Shown: positions 34,057 through 43,106 of the stretch, in pieces
Layout of the letters: the number at the start of each line of letters is the position of its first letter
How positions within the stretch are numbered: position 1 is the first letter of the stretch
Assembly: GCA_903825315.1 (NCBI GenBank)
Contig: CAIKAD010000002.1
Span: 62,001 to 126,000, forward strand
Direction of reading: 5' to 3'
Length of the DNA: 64,000 nt
Origin: an uncultured Candidatus Peregrinibacteria bacterium
Lineage (GTDB): Bacteria; Patescibacteriota; Gracilibacteria; Peribacterales; Peribacteraceae
The notes under the pieces: generated by a model
What the model was told of the DNA's origin: nothing
Seen by the model: only the letters and a program-made list of their open reading frames with translations
Database searches by the model: none
Position numbers and translations under genes: made by a program

Positions 34057-35328
34057 TCAGAACGGTGACACATATGCGGCACGTTCACCGAGTTCCTCTT
34101 CTATTCTCAGGAGCTCGTTGTACTTGCACACGCGGTCGGTTCTCGAAAGCGACCCTGTCTTAATCTGTCCCGACTGAAGGCCAACGGCAAGGTGGGCGAT
34201 GAACGTATCCTCCGTCTCACCGCTGCGGTGGCTCACCACGGCGTTCCATCCATTCTTCTGCGCCGTCTGGATAGCATCCACAGTCTCGCTCACCGTCCCT
34301 ATCTGGTTCAGCTTAATGAGCACTGCATTGGCAGCCTTCTTTTCTATCCCCTCTTTGATACGCGTGACATTCGTTACAAAGAGATCATCACCCACAAGCT
34401 GCGTCTTGTTTCCAAGTGCACCCGCCATTGCTTCAAACCCATCCCAATCATCCTCGCTGTGGCTGTCTTCGATGCTTACAAGAGGATAGCCGGCAACCAG
34501 GTTTTCGTAGTAGGAAACGAGTGCCTCGGAGTTCAGAGACTTCCCGTCGATGTGATAGAGACCATCACTGAAGAACTCGGACGCAGCCGCATCAATGCCC
34601 AGCTTTACCTTGCCTATGTATCCGGCCGCATCGATAGCCTTGAGAAGGAAGGAAAAGGCTTCCGCGCTGTCCTTGAGGTGCGGCGCAAACCCTCCTTCGT
34701 CTCCCACTGCCGTGGAATATCCTCCTTCGGAAAGAAGTTTCTTGAGCGCGATGAATACCTCGTCGCCTGCACGGAGCGCTTCCGCAAATGACGGAAGCCC
34801 TACCGGGATAATCATGCACTCCTGAAAAGACAGACCGCTATCCGCATGTTTGCCACCGTTAATGACGTTCATCATGGGAACAGGGAGCATGACCTTCGTG
34901 CCGATCTTCACACCGTACTGGTCTGCCAAGGACTGCCAGAGGGATTTCTTTTCAGCAAGTGCCCGTGCGCGGCATACCGCCATGGACACACCGAGAATGG
35001 CATTGGCACCGAGCTTGGACTTGTTGGGCGTTCCATCAAGAACAATGAGTTTCTCATCCAGCTTCCGGTGGTCCGACACGTCCATTCCCTGCACCGCTTC
35101 CGCGATCACTGCGTTGACGTTTGTGACCGCCTTATACACGGATTTTCCCCCGTACACCTTCCTATCACCATCCCGGAGTTCCAACGCTTCATAGCTCCCC
35201 GTGGAGGCCCCGGACGGGACAGCAGCGCGGCCAAATGAGCCATCGGAAAGAGTGCAGTCGACTTCCACAGTCGGCGTGCCACGGGAATCGAGGATCTGAC
35301 GGGCTTTCACTGTTTGGATTGTGGGCAT
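34057..35328 (-). CDS. eno: enolase
   Basis: Glycolytic enzyme converting 2-phosphoglycerate to phosphoenolpyruvate. The 423 residues contain the N-terminal ARQILDSRGTPTVEVD, the GASTGSYEALELRD loop, metal ligands in SIEDSHSEDDWDGF, the catalytic Lys in LIKLNQIGTVSET, and the signature SHRSGETEDTFIAHLAVG. Full length with normal motifs. The start is the ATG at 35328 within a much longer open frame whose extra N-terminus is non-homologous. Confidence 0.96.
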   Translation of the reverse strand: MPTIQTVKARQILDSRGTPTVEVDCTLSDGSFGRAAVPSGASTGSYEALELRDGDRKVYGGKSVYKAVTNVNAVIAEAVQGMDVSDHRKLDEKLIVLDGTPNKSKLGANAILGVSMAVCRARALAEKKSLWQSLADQYGVKIGTKVMLPVPMMNVINGGKHADSGLSFQECMIIPVGLPSFAEALRAGDEVFIALKKLLSEGGYSTAVGDEGGFAPHLKDSAEAFSFLLKAIDAAGYIGKVKLGIDAAASEFFSDGLYHIDGKSLNSEALVSYYENLVAGYPLVSIEDSHSEDDWDGFEAMAGALGNKTQLVGDDLFVTNVTRIKEGIEKKAANAVLIKLNQIGTVSETVDAIQTAQKNGWNAVVSHRSGETEDTFIAHLAVGLQSGQIKTGSLSRTDRVCKYNELLRIEEELGERAAYVSPF

Positions 35329-35374
35329 GGGAAACGAGCGGAAATAAGGTATCCGTATCATAGCATGCTCCACC

Positions 35375-36448
35375 TCATGATATCTGTCTCTTGCTTGCCC
35401 TTCGATGCAACGTCCCCGAATAGAGACCAACGAGCGTGACGGCGAGCAACGAGAGCTCCGATCCGGCGGACGGCAGCCGGGATGGCCTGGAGGACGATGA
35501 TCCCTGCGCAAACGGGGAAATACTGCTACTCCTCCCAGCCGACGCAATGAGAGTGGAAGACGCATTACTGCTCTTCACCGATGAGCGAGCAGTAGAGGAA
35601 CGGGAAGACACGGGAATGGATCGCGCGGAAGAGGAAAAGGGTTGAGTACTGCTCTTACTGGAAGAGGCGGGAACGGAACTCGCCTTGGAGGAGGAGGGTA
35701 CCGCAGCCATACGCGACGAAAGCCGACTACTTGAGGAAGATAATGGAACGGAACTGGCGCGGGAAGACGATGCCGGAACGGAGGAAGATTGCTGCCTGGA
35801 AGAGGAAGAACTGGAAGGAACTGCGACGAATGGCGCAGATGACGACGTCACCATCGCGATCTTCCTGCTCGAGGTTGAGTTCGCCTGCCCACCGACAGAT
35901 GAACTGGGCGAAGAGACCTCCGCCATTTCCGATCCCGATATATCCCACCAATTCCCCTGCCAAATCACTGCGGCCAGTTGGTTAGGTGCGCCGGGCTTCC
36001 GTTCGTTAAAGGTGGCAAAGAAAAAGAATACGAGGAAAAGGATGGCGAGCGCCGTAAGGCGCGTCTCGCGCCGCCGGATCACGTCGAGAATGAAGGCGGC
36101 GAGGAGGATAAACGCCAGCCCCACGCCCGCGAGCGTCCAACCGAAGAGGTAGAGCCGAAGTACCGCCCGAACGGCGGGGACGCGGAATATGAGCAGCTCC
36201 AGGACCAGCCAGATACAAACAAGAATGGCCGGAACAAAATGGAGAAAACGGAACGCGTAGTCCGCGCGGTTCCGCTTGAGCATCCCATAGAGAGAAAGAG
36301 GGTACGCCAGCGCGAGTGCGAGCAGAATGAGCCACGGCAACGTCCCCTGCGGGAGATGCGGCAATGTGGGAATGAAAATGCCCGTGACCACTATGACCAC
36401 CGCAAGGGCGATCACGAGAATGGTTTCCGTGAGGTGCTTTAAGGGCAT
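35375..36448 (-). CDS. membrane protein with Ser-rich stalk and LPxxG-like C-terminal sorting signal
   Basis: A 357-residue protein. The first 150 residues form about four to five TM helices; then comes a very Ser-rich low-complexity region (about 180-320), and finally LPSAG at about 325-329, a hydrophobic helix, and a basic tail HRRASKRQIS. That last trio has the order of a sortase-type cell-wall sorting signal (LPxTG, TM, positive tail), with Ala at the fourth position in place of Thr. An N-terminal multi-TM part together with a sorting signal is odd. No sortase gene is in the window. Confidence 0.6.
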   Translation of the reverse strand: MPLKHLTETILVIALAVVIVVTGIFIPTLPHLPQGTLPWLILLALALAYPLSLYGMLKRNRADYAFRFLHFVPAILVCIWLVLELLIFRVPAVRAVLRLYLFGWTLAGVGLAFILLAAFILDVIRRRETRLTALAILFLVFFFFATFNERKPGAPNQLAAVIWQGNWWDISGSEMAEVSSPSSSVGGQANSTSSRKIAMVTSSSAPFVAVPSSSSSSRQQSSSVPASSSRASSVPLSSSSSRLSSRMAAVPSSSKASSVPASSSKSSTQPFSSSARSIPVSSRSSTARSSVKSSNASSTLIASAGRSSSISPFAQGSSSSRPSRLPSAGSELSLLAVTLVGLYSGTLHRRASKRQIS

Positions 36449-36503
36449 AGGAGCGGGATTGTCTTCGTCTCATTGCGGTATGTCAATTTGTCATTGCATC
36501 GGA

Positions 36504-36585
36504 AATGACCAATTCCCAAGGATCAATGACCAAAACGACCCCATATTCCCCGTATTTGGTCATTGGGAATTGATCATTGGTCATT
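36504..36585. repeat. heptad-word palindrome (CCAATGA family)
   Basis: Arms 36504-36534 and 36555-36585, 24 of 31 positions matching, loop 20 bases. The unit is again a 7-base CCAANNN word (CCAATTC, CCAAGGA, TCAATGA, CCAAAAC). It is located between the end of one minus-strand gene and the start of the next. An A-run follows at 36588. Confidence 0.75.
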
Positions 36586-36604
36586 CACAAAAAAATTGAC
36601 ACTA

Positions 36605-37030
36605 TCACTTCCTCTTGCCTGGTATGTACTTATTCCTCGGATCGTCGTACTGATGCGACGGCAATACCTTGTAGTGCCGGGCGCGGAACTGACGAAGCTG
36701 GAAGAGCACGTACACGAGCATCCCCAACCCCCACAGCATGAGGAGGAACCGCATGCCAACAAACTGTATCTGTTCTATACGCGCCACCGTGAGCACCAAT
36801 CCCACAATGCCGAACCAGAATGTGGTCATGCTCCAGGACCGGCTGAGACGCTTGGTGACGGGATTCCGTAGCCCTGCACGCCAGGAACGGATCGTGAGCG
36901 ACAACACCACCAACGCAAGACAGATGGCGATGAGCGCAATAAAGGCCGGTTGCCCGTAGGCAGCATGCCCCGGGTTGGGATGGAACACGTAGCTCAAGAG
37001 GTAATTGAGTGTGCGGAGAAAGGAACGCAT
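36605..37030 (-). CDS. hypothetical membrane protein
   Basis: A 141-residue protein with three TM helices (about 26-47, 69-86 and 92-110) and a basic, Tyr-containing C-terminal tail (HQYDDPRNKYIPGKRK). No family recognised. It belongs to a minus-strand set with the next small membrane gene and lgt. No ribosome-binding site stands out. Confidence 0.6.
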   Translation of the reverse strand: MRSFLRTLNYLLSYVFHPNPGHAAYGQPAFIALIAICLALVVLSLTIRSWRAGLRNPVTKRLSRSWSMTTFWFGIVGLVLTVARIEQIQFVGMRFLLMLWGLGMLVYVLFQLRQFRARHYKVLPSHQYDDPRNKYIPGKRK

Positions 37031-37099
37031 ACGGTACGGGAAGGGGTGATGTGCGTAGCCTAAGCGATCAGCGTGCGTCTGTCATCATCAACCTGAGCC

Positions 37100-37381
37100 T
37101 TACGGCTGCGCAGGAGTGATGCGCTGGAGCATGGCGTACATATCCCTCTGCTTAATGGTTCGGGCCGGACGGATGAGAAGGTAGAGAAAAAAGCCCACAA
37201 TGGGCACTACCGTGACGAGGAGAATGCAGCAGGCCTGGTACCAGAAAGACTTCGTGCGCAGGAGGATGTCCTTTGTCGTAATGGCGATGAGATAAATGGC
37301 AACGATCCCGAGGATAATGAGCGCCAGCTGCGAAAGACGAATAGTGGGATCCGACGAAATGTAGGAGAGGATATTGATCAT
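37100..37381 (-). CDS. small membrane protein, PLD-nuclease N-terminal-like
   Basis: A 93-residue protein with two TM helices (about 16-35 and 47-71) joined by a short polar loop with KSFWYQACC, resembling the two-helix PLDc_N segment found before cardiolipin synthase domains, here without any catalytic part. The similarity is judged by pattern only. It starts five bases before the lgt stop codon on the same strand, so it is probably cotranscribed with lgt. Confidence 0.55.
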   Translation of the reverse strand: MINILSYISSDPTIRLSQLALIILGIVAIYLIAITTKDILLRTKSFWYQACCILLVTVVPIVGFFLYLLIRPARTIKQRDMYAMLQRITPAQP

Positions 37382-37386
37382 AGGAC

Positions 37387-38352
37387 TTACAGGTAAGGAT
37401 AGCGGCGGCGGTGATCAACGACGTAGATGATCGTTCCCAGCAACACTACAATGGCCAGAAGCTGACTGAAGCGCAGTTCATACGAAGTCAGATCCAAAAA
37501 AGGGCGGAGAATGGCATAGCCGACGCCGACGGTGAGGAGCACCCCTTCGTAGATGAAAAGCATGCGTTTGCTGATCTTACTTCCCAACGCCGCCGCGGCA
37601 CCCAGGCTGAGGAATACCCCGGCGAGGAGGAGAAAATCGATCAGCGTGGCAAAGACGAGGACGGGAATGTCCCCGCGGTAGTACTCGATGAAGAATGTCC
37701 CCACGGCTCCCAGCACAATTCCCACGAGTGTCTCGGTTCCCACGCGTTTCGCCTTTTTGCGCACCACGAGGAGGAGGAACGTGAGAACAAAAAAGAAGAG
37801 CGCGTAGTAGAGCTGAACGGGATGGATGGGCACGGCGTAGCGGACGTTCATGGCATCGTACGTTACGGCCCAGAACGCGTCCGACGGGCGCCCATAGGCA
37901 TGGCCGGAGAAAAACGCCCCCAGCCAGGAGAAGACCAGACCGAATGTCGTGGCGGGCACCAGGGTATCCAGCCACTGCAGGTACGTGGAACGATGCCCCC
38001 GCGTGAGTACGGCAAGAACCACTGCAATGCCCGCAGCGCCGCCGAGAAAGCTGAATCCCCCATCCCACACCACGAATATCCTCAGCACATCCTGAATATC
38101 GAATTGATAGTTGGGAGCCAAAAACGCGAGCCATTTAAAGTACACGCGGAACTGGTCCACCAGAGCAAAGATGCGCGCACCAAGCGCGAAAGCCAAAAGG
38201 TACCACCAGCCATGCTCCCGAAAATGCTGGAGAGAGAGGTTTTCACTCGATGCCAACCGTAGGAGGAATTCCGTGGCCATCCACACCCCGAGCAGCGTGA
38301 ATGCAAGGCGCGACCAGAAGATAAATGGTCCGAGTTCAAATGCTTGGAACAT
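37387..38352 (-). CDS. lgt: prolipoprotein diacylglyceryl transferase family protein
   Basis: A polytopic enzyme of 321 residues that adds diacylglycerol to the lipobox Cys of prolipoproteins. Family features: IFWSRLAFTLLGVW near the start, VWDGGFSFLGGAAG (about 95-108), the GHAYGRPSD loop where relatives have GNFxNxExYG, and IHPVQLYYALFFF. The central loop is diverged, so activity is likely but less certain. The start at 38352 avoids an N-terminal extension encoded by the upstream repeat. The small lipoprotein at 9739 is a candidate substrate. Confidence 0.8.
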   Translation of the reverse strand: MFQAFELGPFIFWSRLAFTLLGVWMATEFLLRLASSENLSLQHFREHGWWYLLAFALGARIFALVDQFRVYFKWLAFLAPNYQFDIQDVLRIFVVWDGGFSFLGGAAGIAVVLAVLTRGHRSTYLQWLDTLVPATTFGLVFSWLGAFFSGHAYGRPSDAFWAVTYDAMNVRYAVPIHPVQLYYALFFFVLTFLLLVVRKKAKRVGTETLVGIVLGAVGTFFIEYYRGDIPVLVFATLIDFLLLAGVFLSLGAAAALGSKISKRMLFIYEGVLLTVGVGYAILRPFLDLTSYELRFSQLLAIVVLLGTIIYVVDHRRRYPYL

Positions 38353-38377
38353 CGGGTAGTAGCGTAGCACGGTATTT

Positions 38378-38435
38378 GGAATTTTGAATTTGGAATTTCG
38401 TAGAGCTTGGTGCCAAATTCCACATACCATATTCC
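38378..38435. repeat. heptad-word palindrome (CCAAATT family)
   Basis: Arms 38378-38398 and 38415-38435 match as inverted repeats at 17 of 21 positions, loop 16 bases. The right side continues in exact 7-base steps (CCAAATT, CCACATA, CCATATT). Orientation is opposite to the other CCAANNN elements, which carry the CC-rich arm on the left. It fills the gap between thrS and lgt. Confidence 0.7.
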
Positions 38436-38443
38436 AAATTCCA

Positions 38444-40261
38444 TCACCCAATCGACGCTTTCAGCTTCCTCTCCTTCACATCCGAGACGGTGGCAAAGAC
38501 GAATTCGTCAACGGGAACCGTCACTTGCTTCTTGGTGGCCACGTTCCGAACGGCAACCGCGTTCTGTTCCACTTCCTTATCCCCGATGACGAGCAGGTAC
38601 GGGATCTTCTGCCCTTCCCCTTCCCGTATGCGCTTGCCAAGAGAGTTATCGTGACTCATCAACTGGACACGCAGCCCCTCACCCTTAAGACGCTCCGCCA
38701 GCTTCTGCGCGTACGCTTCGTGCGGTTCCGCGACGGGAAGCAGCGCGATTTGCACGGGAGCAAGCCAGAGAGGAAACAGACCTGCAAATTGCTCGATGAG
38801 GAAGCCCACCAAGCGTTCATGGGTGCTGAGCGGCGCGCGGTGGATGCAGATAGGCGTCTTCTGCGTACCATCTTTGTCCACATACGTGAGCCCGAGCTTG
38901 CCGGGAACATCAAAATCCACTTGGTTGGTTGCGAGCGTGAACTCGCGTCCGATGGCGCTCCACACCTCGACGTCGATCTTGGGGCCGTAGAACGCCGCTT
39001 CGTTAGGTACCTCAACAAAATCGATCTTCGCCTTCTTCATCGCAGAGCGAACCATGTCTTCGGTCTTCTTCCACAGTTCCGGTTCGTTCACGTACTTCTT
39101 TCCGAGTTCCCGGGGATCATGGAGAGAAAGCCGCATCACGTACTTCTGGATATCGAATAATTTGAAGTACTTGAGATACAGTTGCAGCACCGAGATGAAC
39201 TCCTGCTCAAACTGCTCCTCTGAGCAGTAGATGTGTGCATCGTTCATCGTGAGCGACCGTACGCGCATGAGACCAAAGAGCGCGCCGGAATCCTCGTAAC
39301 GATAGTTGTGGCCGTATTCCGCAAGGCGCATCGGCAGGTCACGGTAGCTCCGCAATCCCGATGCGAAGATCTGGTGATGGTGCGGGCAGTTCATCGGCTT
39401 GAGGTAATACTCCCCTTCCTCGTTGGGCAGCTTCATCGGCGGGAACATGCTCTGCTTGTAGTGCGCCAGGTGCCCCGTCTTTTCGTACAGCCGCCCTTTG
39501 GCAATGTGCGGAGTACGCACGCGCAGATACCCGTACGCTGCCTCCGTCTCCTTGGCCAGCCTCTCGATCTCATCCGTAATGATCGTCCCCTTGGGCGTCC
39601 ACAGCGGGAGCCCGGGTCCCACATCCTCCGAGAACAGGAAGAGATCCAGCTCCTTCCCCAGCTTGCGGTGATCGCGCTTCCGCGCCTCTTCCAGCATGAG
39701 AAGGTGCGCATCGAGTTCCGCCTTGGACGTGAACGCCGCCATGTAGATGCGCGTAAGTTGCTGCCGCTTTTCGTCGCCCCGCCAATACGCTCCCGCGAGA
39801 CTCATGAGCTTAAAGGCATCCCGAGAAATGTCCTTGAGGTTGCTCACGTGGCCGCCGCGGCACAGGTCCGTAAACGTCTCTTCCCCCTTCTTGTTCACGT
39901 TGACGTAGTGCGTCACTTCCGTCGCACCTTCCTTCTCCAGATCCTCGATCAACTCCACTTTAAACGGCTGCTTGCGCGCGCTCCAGAATTTTTTAGCTTC
40001 ATCCGGAGAAAGCGTATCGACCCGAAAGGTCTGCGCCTCTTTGAGAATCTTCTTCATTTCCGACTCAATCTTGGGAAGCGCCTCCTCCGAGACCGGCTTG
40101 GAAAAAAGAAAATCGTAGTATGCGCCTGTGTCGATGGGAGGACCGATGGATATCTGCGTGTCCGGATACAGCCGCTGTACAGCCTGCGCAAGAACGTGCG
40201 CGAGGGAGTGGCGGATCTTATACAGGTCATCGACCTGCTGTTCTGCGTTTTGGGAGGACAT
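38444..40261 (-). CDS. thrS: threonyl-tRNA synthetase (no TGS domain)
   Basis: A class II synthetase of 605 residues. It begins directly with the N2 editing domain (HSLAHVLAQAV, residues 18-28; the later Cys/His zinc-like motif CRGGHV), then the catalytic core with MNCPHHHQIF, motif 2 region YRYEDSGALFGLMRVRSL, motif 3 region HRAPLSTHERLVGFLIEQFAG in part, and the C-terminal anticodon-binding domain. The ubiquitin-like TGS domain of about 60 residues that normally starts the protein is missing. Expression is probably controlled by the leader peptide and terminator just upstream. Confidence 0.94.
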   Translation of the reverse strand: MSSQNAEQQVDDLYKIRHSLAHVLAQAVQRLYPDTQISIGPPIDTGAYYDFLFSKPVSEEALPKIESEMKKILKEAQTFRVDTLSPDEAKKFWSARKQPFKVELIEDLEKEGATEVTHYVNVNKKGEETFTDLCRGGHVSNLKDISRDAFKLMSLAGAYWRGDEKRQQLTRIYMAAFTSKAELDAHLLMLEEARKRDHRKLGKELDLFLFSEDVGPGLPLWTPKGTIITDEIERLAKETEAAYGYLRVRTPHIAKGRLYEKTGHLAHYKQSMFPPMKLPNEEGEYYLKPMNCPHHHQIFASGLRSYRDLPMRLAEYGHNYRYEDSGALFGLMRVRSLTMNDAHIYCSEEQFEQEFISVLQLYLKYFKLFDIQKYVMRLSLHDPRELGKKYVNEPELWKKTEDMVRSAMKKAKIDFVEVPNEAAFYGPKIDVEVWSAIGREFTLATNQVDFDVPGKLGLTYVDKDGTQKTPICIHRAPLSTHERLVGFLIEQFAGLFPLWLAPVQIALLPVAEPHEAYAQKLAERLKGEGLRVQLMSHDNSLGKRIREGEGQKIPYLLVIGDKEVEQNAVAVRNVATKKQVTVPVDEFVFATVSDVKERKLKASIG

Positions 40262-40288
40262 GGGAGAGAGGATAGAAGAGAGGGTGAT

Positions 40289-40356
40289 AAAAAAACAACC
40301 CTTCGCTCTGTGAGGAAGGGCGCAATCGTGTTCTGCAGTGCCCTCCTCACACAGAG
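40289..40356 (-). terminator. attenuator terminator in the thrS leader
   Basis: On the minus strand CTCTGTGTGAGGAGGGC (40356-40340) pairs with GCCCTTCCTCACAGAG (40321-40306), with small bulges, and a run of seven T follows after GAAGGGTTG (40295-40289). It ends 27 bases before the thrS start codon. The last codons and the stop codon of the Thr leader peptide lie inside the first arm. Confidence 0.85.
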
Positions 40357-40394
40357 GTCGTAGTCGTTGCGGTCGTGGTGAGGGGGCGGTGCAT
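40347..40394 (-). CDS. threonine-rich leader peptide of thrS
   Basis: A 15-codon open frame, MHRPLTTTATTTTSV, with seven Thr codons (ACC, ACG, ACC, then ACG, ACT, ACG, ACC) among codons 6-13. Its stop TGA overlaps the first arm of the terminator. Known leader peptides of amino-acid operons have exactly this design: ribosomes stall on the regulatory codons when the charged tRNA is scarce. Here a stalled ribosome would cover the first arm and block the terminator, so thrS would be expressed when Thr-tRNA is low; completed translation would free the arm and stop transcription. The mechanism is an inference; the codon run and hairpin are seen directly. Confidence 0.8.
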   Translation of the reverse strand: MHRPLTTTATTTTSV

Positions 40395-40403
40395 GACGAA
40401 ACA

Positions 40404-40412
40404 AGTATAGCA
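40404..40412 (-). promoter_or_regulatory. extended -10 promoter of the thrS leader
   Basis: On the minus strand TGCTATACT (TATACT at 40409-40404), nine bases before the leader-peptide ATG at 40394. The -35 region is weak, as expected with an extended -10. The leader mRNA would begin within about three bases of the leader ATG. Confidence 0.55.
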
Positions 40413-40493
40413 CATCAATGCGACCCGTTCGATCTTTCCTGCATCAGCCCTATCTTCCAATAAGTACACTTTTGTATACCTCCCCCTCATCGG

Positions 40494-41957
40494 TCATGCG
40501 TTCTTCACGAACCCGCACTCCTGTTCCATGGCATGGATTTCGCGGAGGAGCTGGGGGTCGTTCTGCATGCGCTCTTCAATCTTCTCCACGGCGTTCATCA
40601 CGGTGGTGTGGTCGCGCCCGGAGAACACCTCGCCAAGCCGGACGTAGCTCATGACGAGATGTTTCTTGCCCAGGTACATCGCAATCTGCCGCGGGAAGAG
40701 AATCTCGCGTACGCGGGACTGGCCCAGCATGTCCTGCACGGAGACGGAGTAGTAGCGGCTCACGGCTTCGAGAATTTCCTGGAACGTCGCCTTGCGCTTC
40801 TCCGGCGTCTCGAACCCCGTAGGCACATCCGCTGCGTACGGGTCTTTGCTGAGCTTACGCATGATCTCGGCAATACTCTTCACGGTGGGCATCCGCTGCT
40901 CCAGCTCGTACAGCGCCACCGCCTGCATCAGAATGCCTTCCAGCTCACGGATATTCTTGGTGGTGTGCTCGGCAATAAACTGCAGCACCGTCATATCCAG
41001 AAATATTTCGTACTCCGCCGCCTTTTCGATGAGGATCGCCAGCCGCGTCTCGTAGTCCGGCAACGCCACGTCGGCGATCATGCCGCGTGCGAAGCGGGAG
41101 GTGAGGCGGTCCTCGATCTGCAGCTCCTGCGGCGGTCGGTCGGCGGAGATAATAATCTGCTTGTGCTCCTCGTACAGCGCGTTGAATGTGTGGAAGAACT
41201 CCTCCTGCGTACGCTCGGTGCGCGCAAGGAACTGGACGTCGTCGATGATGAGCACGTCCACCTGGCGGTACCTGCGCCGCAGCCCCTCCATCTTCTGGTG
41301 CTGGATCGCCTCAATGACGTGGTTGGTGAACTCCTCCGTGGTGAGGTAGACGACCGTCGCCTTGGGTATCTGCTTGAGAATGGCATTGCCCGTCGCCTGC
41401 AGGAGGTGCGTCTTGCCCAGACCCACTCCGCCGTAGAGGAAAAGCGGATTGTATTTTCCGCCGGGCTGCGAGGCTACCGCCTGACACGCGGCATGTGCGA
41501 GCCGGTTCGACGGTCCCACGATGAAGTTATCCAGTTGGTACCGGGGATTGAGAATTTTGCTCACGATCCCTTCCGCCAGTTTCACTTCTTGCTTGCCGGG
41601 CAGCTTACGCCGCTTGTGCTCCGGAAAGAGCTGGAGGATATCGATGGAACGCTCCGGATTGTCCTTGAGGCCCACATCCACCTTGTAGACGATCTGCCGG
41701 ATGCTGGGATCCAGCTCCTGCGCCTCCTGCAACGTGATGGCGCGGTAATGTTCCATGTGCCAGTTGAGGAACATGGGAAGCGGCAAGCCTACCACCAGAT
41801 TCCCCTCCTCCTTGCCGAGTACCGTCGTGTTGCGGAACCACGTGATAAAGAGCCCGCGCTGGACCTTGGGCTCGAGCCTTCGTATGACGTCGATCCAGAA
41901 ATCGCGCAGAGTGATATCGGAAGCAACGGCCGGTGCGGGAGGGGCAGCGACGGTCAT
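40494..41957 (-). CDS. dnaA: chromosomal replication initiator DnaA
   Basis: AAA+ initiator that opens oriC. Domain I is at residues 15-100, a short linker follows, then the AAA+ domain (about 130-350) with [11 protein letters not shown], Walker [10 protein letters not shown], and sensor motifs. Domain IV (about 385-485) carries the DnaA-box signature region ([15 protein letters not shown]). The length of 487 residues is typical. I use the ATG at 41957; the longer frame starts at TTG. There is no dnaN or obvious oriC next to it; the site-2 protease gene lies 12 bases upstream on the same strand. Confidence 0.95.
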   Translation of the reverse strand: MTVAAPPAPAVASDITLRDFWIDVIRRLEPKVQRGLFITWFRNTTVLGKEEGNLVVGLPLPMFLNWHMEHYRAITLQEAQELDPSIRQIVYKVDVGLKDNPERSIDILQLFPEHKRRKLPGKQEVKLAEGIVSKILNPRYQLDNFIVGPSNRLAHAACQAVASQPGGKYNPLFLYGGVGLGKTHLLQATGNAILKQIPKATVVYLTTEEFTNHVIEAIQHQKMEGLRRRYRQVDVLIIDDVQFLARTERTQEEFFHTFNALYEEHKQIIISADRPPQELQIEDRLTSRFARGMIADVALPDYETRLAILIEKAAEYEIFLDMTVLQFIAEHTTKNIRELEGILMQAVALYELEQRMPTVKSIAEIMRKLSKDPYAADVPTGFETPEKRKATFQEILEAVSRYYSVSVQDMLGQSRVREILFPRQIAMYLGKKHLVMSYVRLGEVFSGRDHTTVMNAVEKIEERMQNDPQLLREIHAMEQECGFVKNA

Positions 41958-41969
41958 GGAAGATGGCAA

Positions 41970-43085
41970 CTAAAACAGACGGAGGATGTCGTTGAACGTA
42001 ATGACGAGTATGAGGAGAATAAGGACAAGGAAACCGACGAGATTGGTAGTCACTTCAAAGCGCCGGTTAGCCGGCTTACGCCGTATGAACTCGACCACGA
42101 CGAAGAGAAGCCTTCCTCCGTCCAGCGCCGGGATCGGCAATATGTTGAGGATCGCCAGGCTTAAGCTGAGGAGCGCAACCAGCCGCAGGTACGTCATAAA
42201 GCCCTGCTGCACGGAGAGGTGCGTGAGTTCCGCAATGCCCACAATCCCCGTCACTCCCTCCGGCACCCTCCCCTGGAACAGGAGCGACGTTACAAGCTGC
42301 TTCATGCCAAGGATCGTCTGCACAGTGACCACGTTCGTCTCGCGCAACGAGAGGTACACCGCCTGGACGAGGTTGCGCCGCGGAGCAGAAAGTTCCAGCG
42401 GGAACGAACTGAGCGCCACGCCCGTCTTCCCTTCCCTGGAAAGCGGCAGTGTAATGTCCACCGGCTTCTTAAACCCCTCCCCCGTAAGAAGGGAGTAGGT
42501 CACCTCCTGCTTGCCGCGCTGGAGTTCACTCGCCTGTTCGGGTGACGTTACCGTCACGCCATCCACCTTGGTGAGAACGCTGGGTATGGGAAGATGCGCC
42601 TGTGATGCTGTTCCTCCGGGAAGCAGCTGATCGATGAGCACGGCAGGAACCAAATGCACTTCTCCCTTCGTCGCAGCCTCCTGGAGCGCCTCGTACGAAA
42701 GGTATGTGGGAATCCACCGGCCAACGGAAAAGCCGATGGTGAACAGAATCATGGCGAAGAGGAAGTTCATGGCCACACCCGCCGCAAGAATCACAATACG
42801 CGCAGAAATGGATGCGGAACCAAAGCTCCCTTTGGCAAACCTCTCGCGCTCATTAGCGGGATTTTCCCCCTGCAAACGTACGAATCCCCCAAACGGTATC
42901 CAGTTGAGCGTAAACTCCGTCTTCTTCCACCGGAAGAGCCTGGTTGCCTTGGGAGGCAATCCAAAACCGAACTCTTCCACCACAACTCCCGCCTCACGCG
43001 CGGCAAAAAAGTGCCCTGCCTCGTGGATGATGACGAGCACGGAAAGGAGAATAAAAAATGCGACAGCGGAGATGAATATGGACAT
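41970..43085 (-). CDS. M50-family site-2 zinc metalloprotease (RseP-like)
   Basis: An intramembrane protease of 371 residues. The zinc motif HEAGH is at residues 21-25 in the first TM helix; a PDZ-like domain lies in the middle (about 165-215); the third catalytic ligand is in PALDGGRLLF near the C-terminus. About four TM helices. It probably cleaves membrane-bound regulators or leftover signal peptides. The start is the ATG at 43085. Two DnaA-box-like 9-mers precede it, and dnaA follows, so the two genes may share a DnaA-regulated transcript. Confidence 0.88.
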   Translation of the reverse strand: MSIFISAVAFFILLSVLVIIHEAGHFFAAREAGVVVEEFGFGLPPKATRLFRWKKTEFTLNWIPFGGFVRLQGENPANERERFAKGSFGSASISARIVILAAGVAMNFLFAMILFTIGFSVGRWIPTYLSYEALQEAATKGEVHLVPAVLIDQLLPGGTASQAHLPIPSVLTKVDGVTVTSPEQASELQRGKQEVTYSLLTGEGFKKPVDITLPLSREGKTGVALSSFPLELSAPRRNLVQAVYLSLRETNVVTVQTILGMKQLVTSLLFQGRVPEGVTGIVGIAELTHLSVQQGFMTYLRLVALLSLSLAILNILPIPALDGGRLLFVVVEFIRRKPANRRFEVTTNLVGFLVLILLILVITFNDILRLF

Positions 43086-43106
43086 GGAGTGGGATCGTAA
43101 ACCTCC

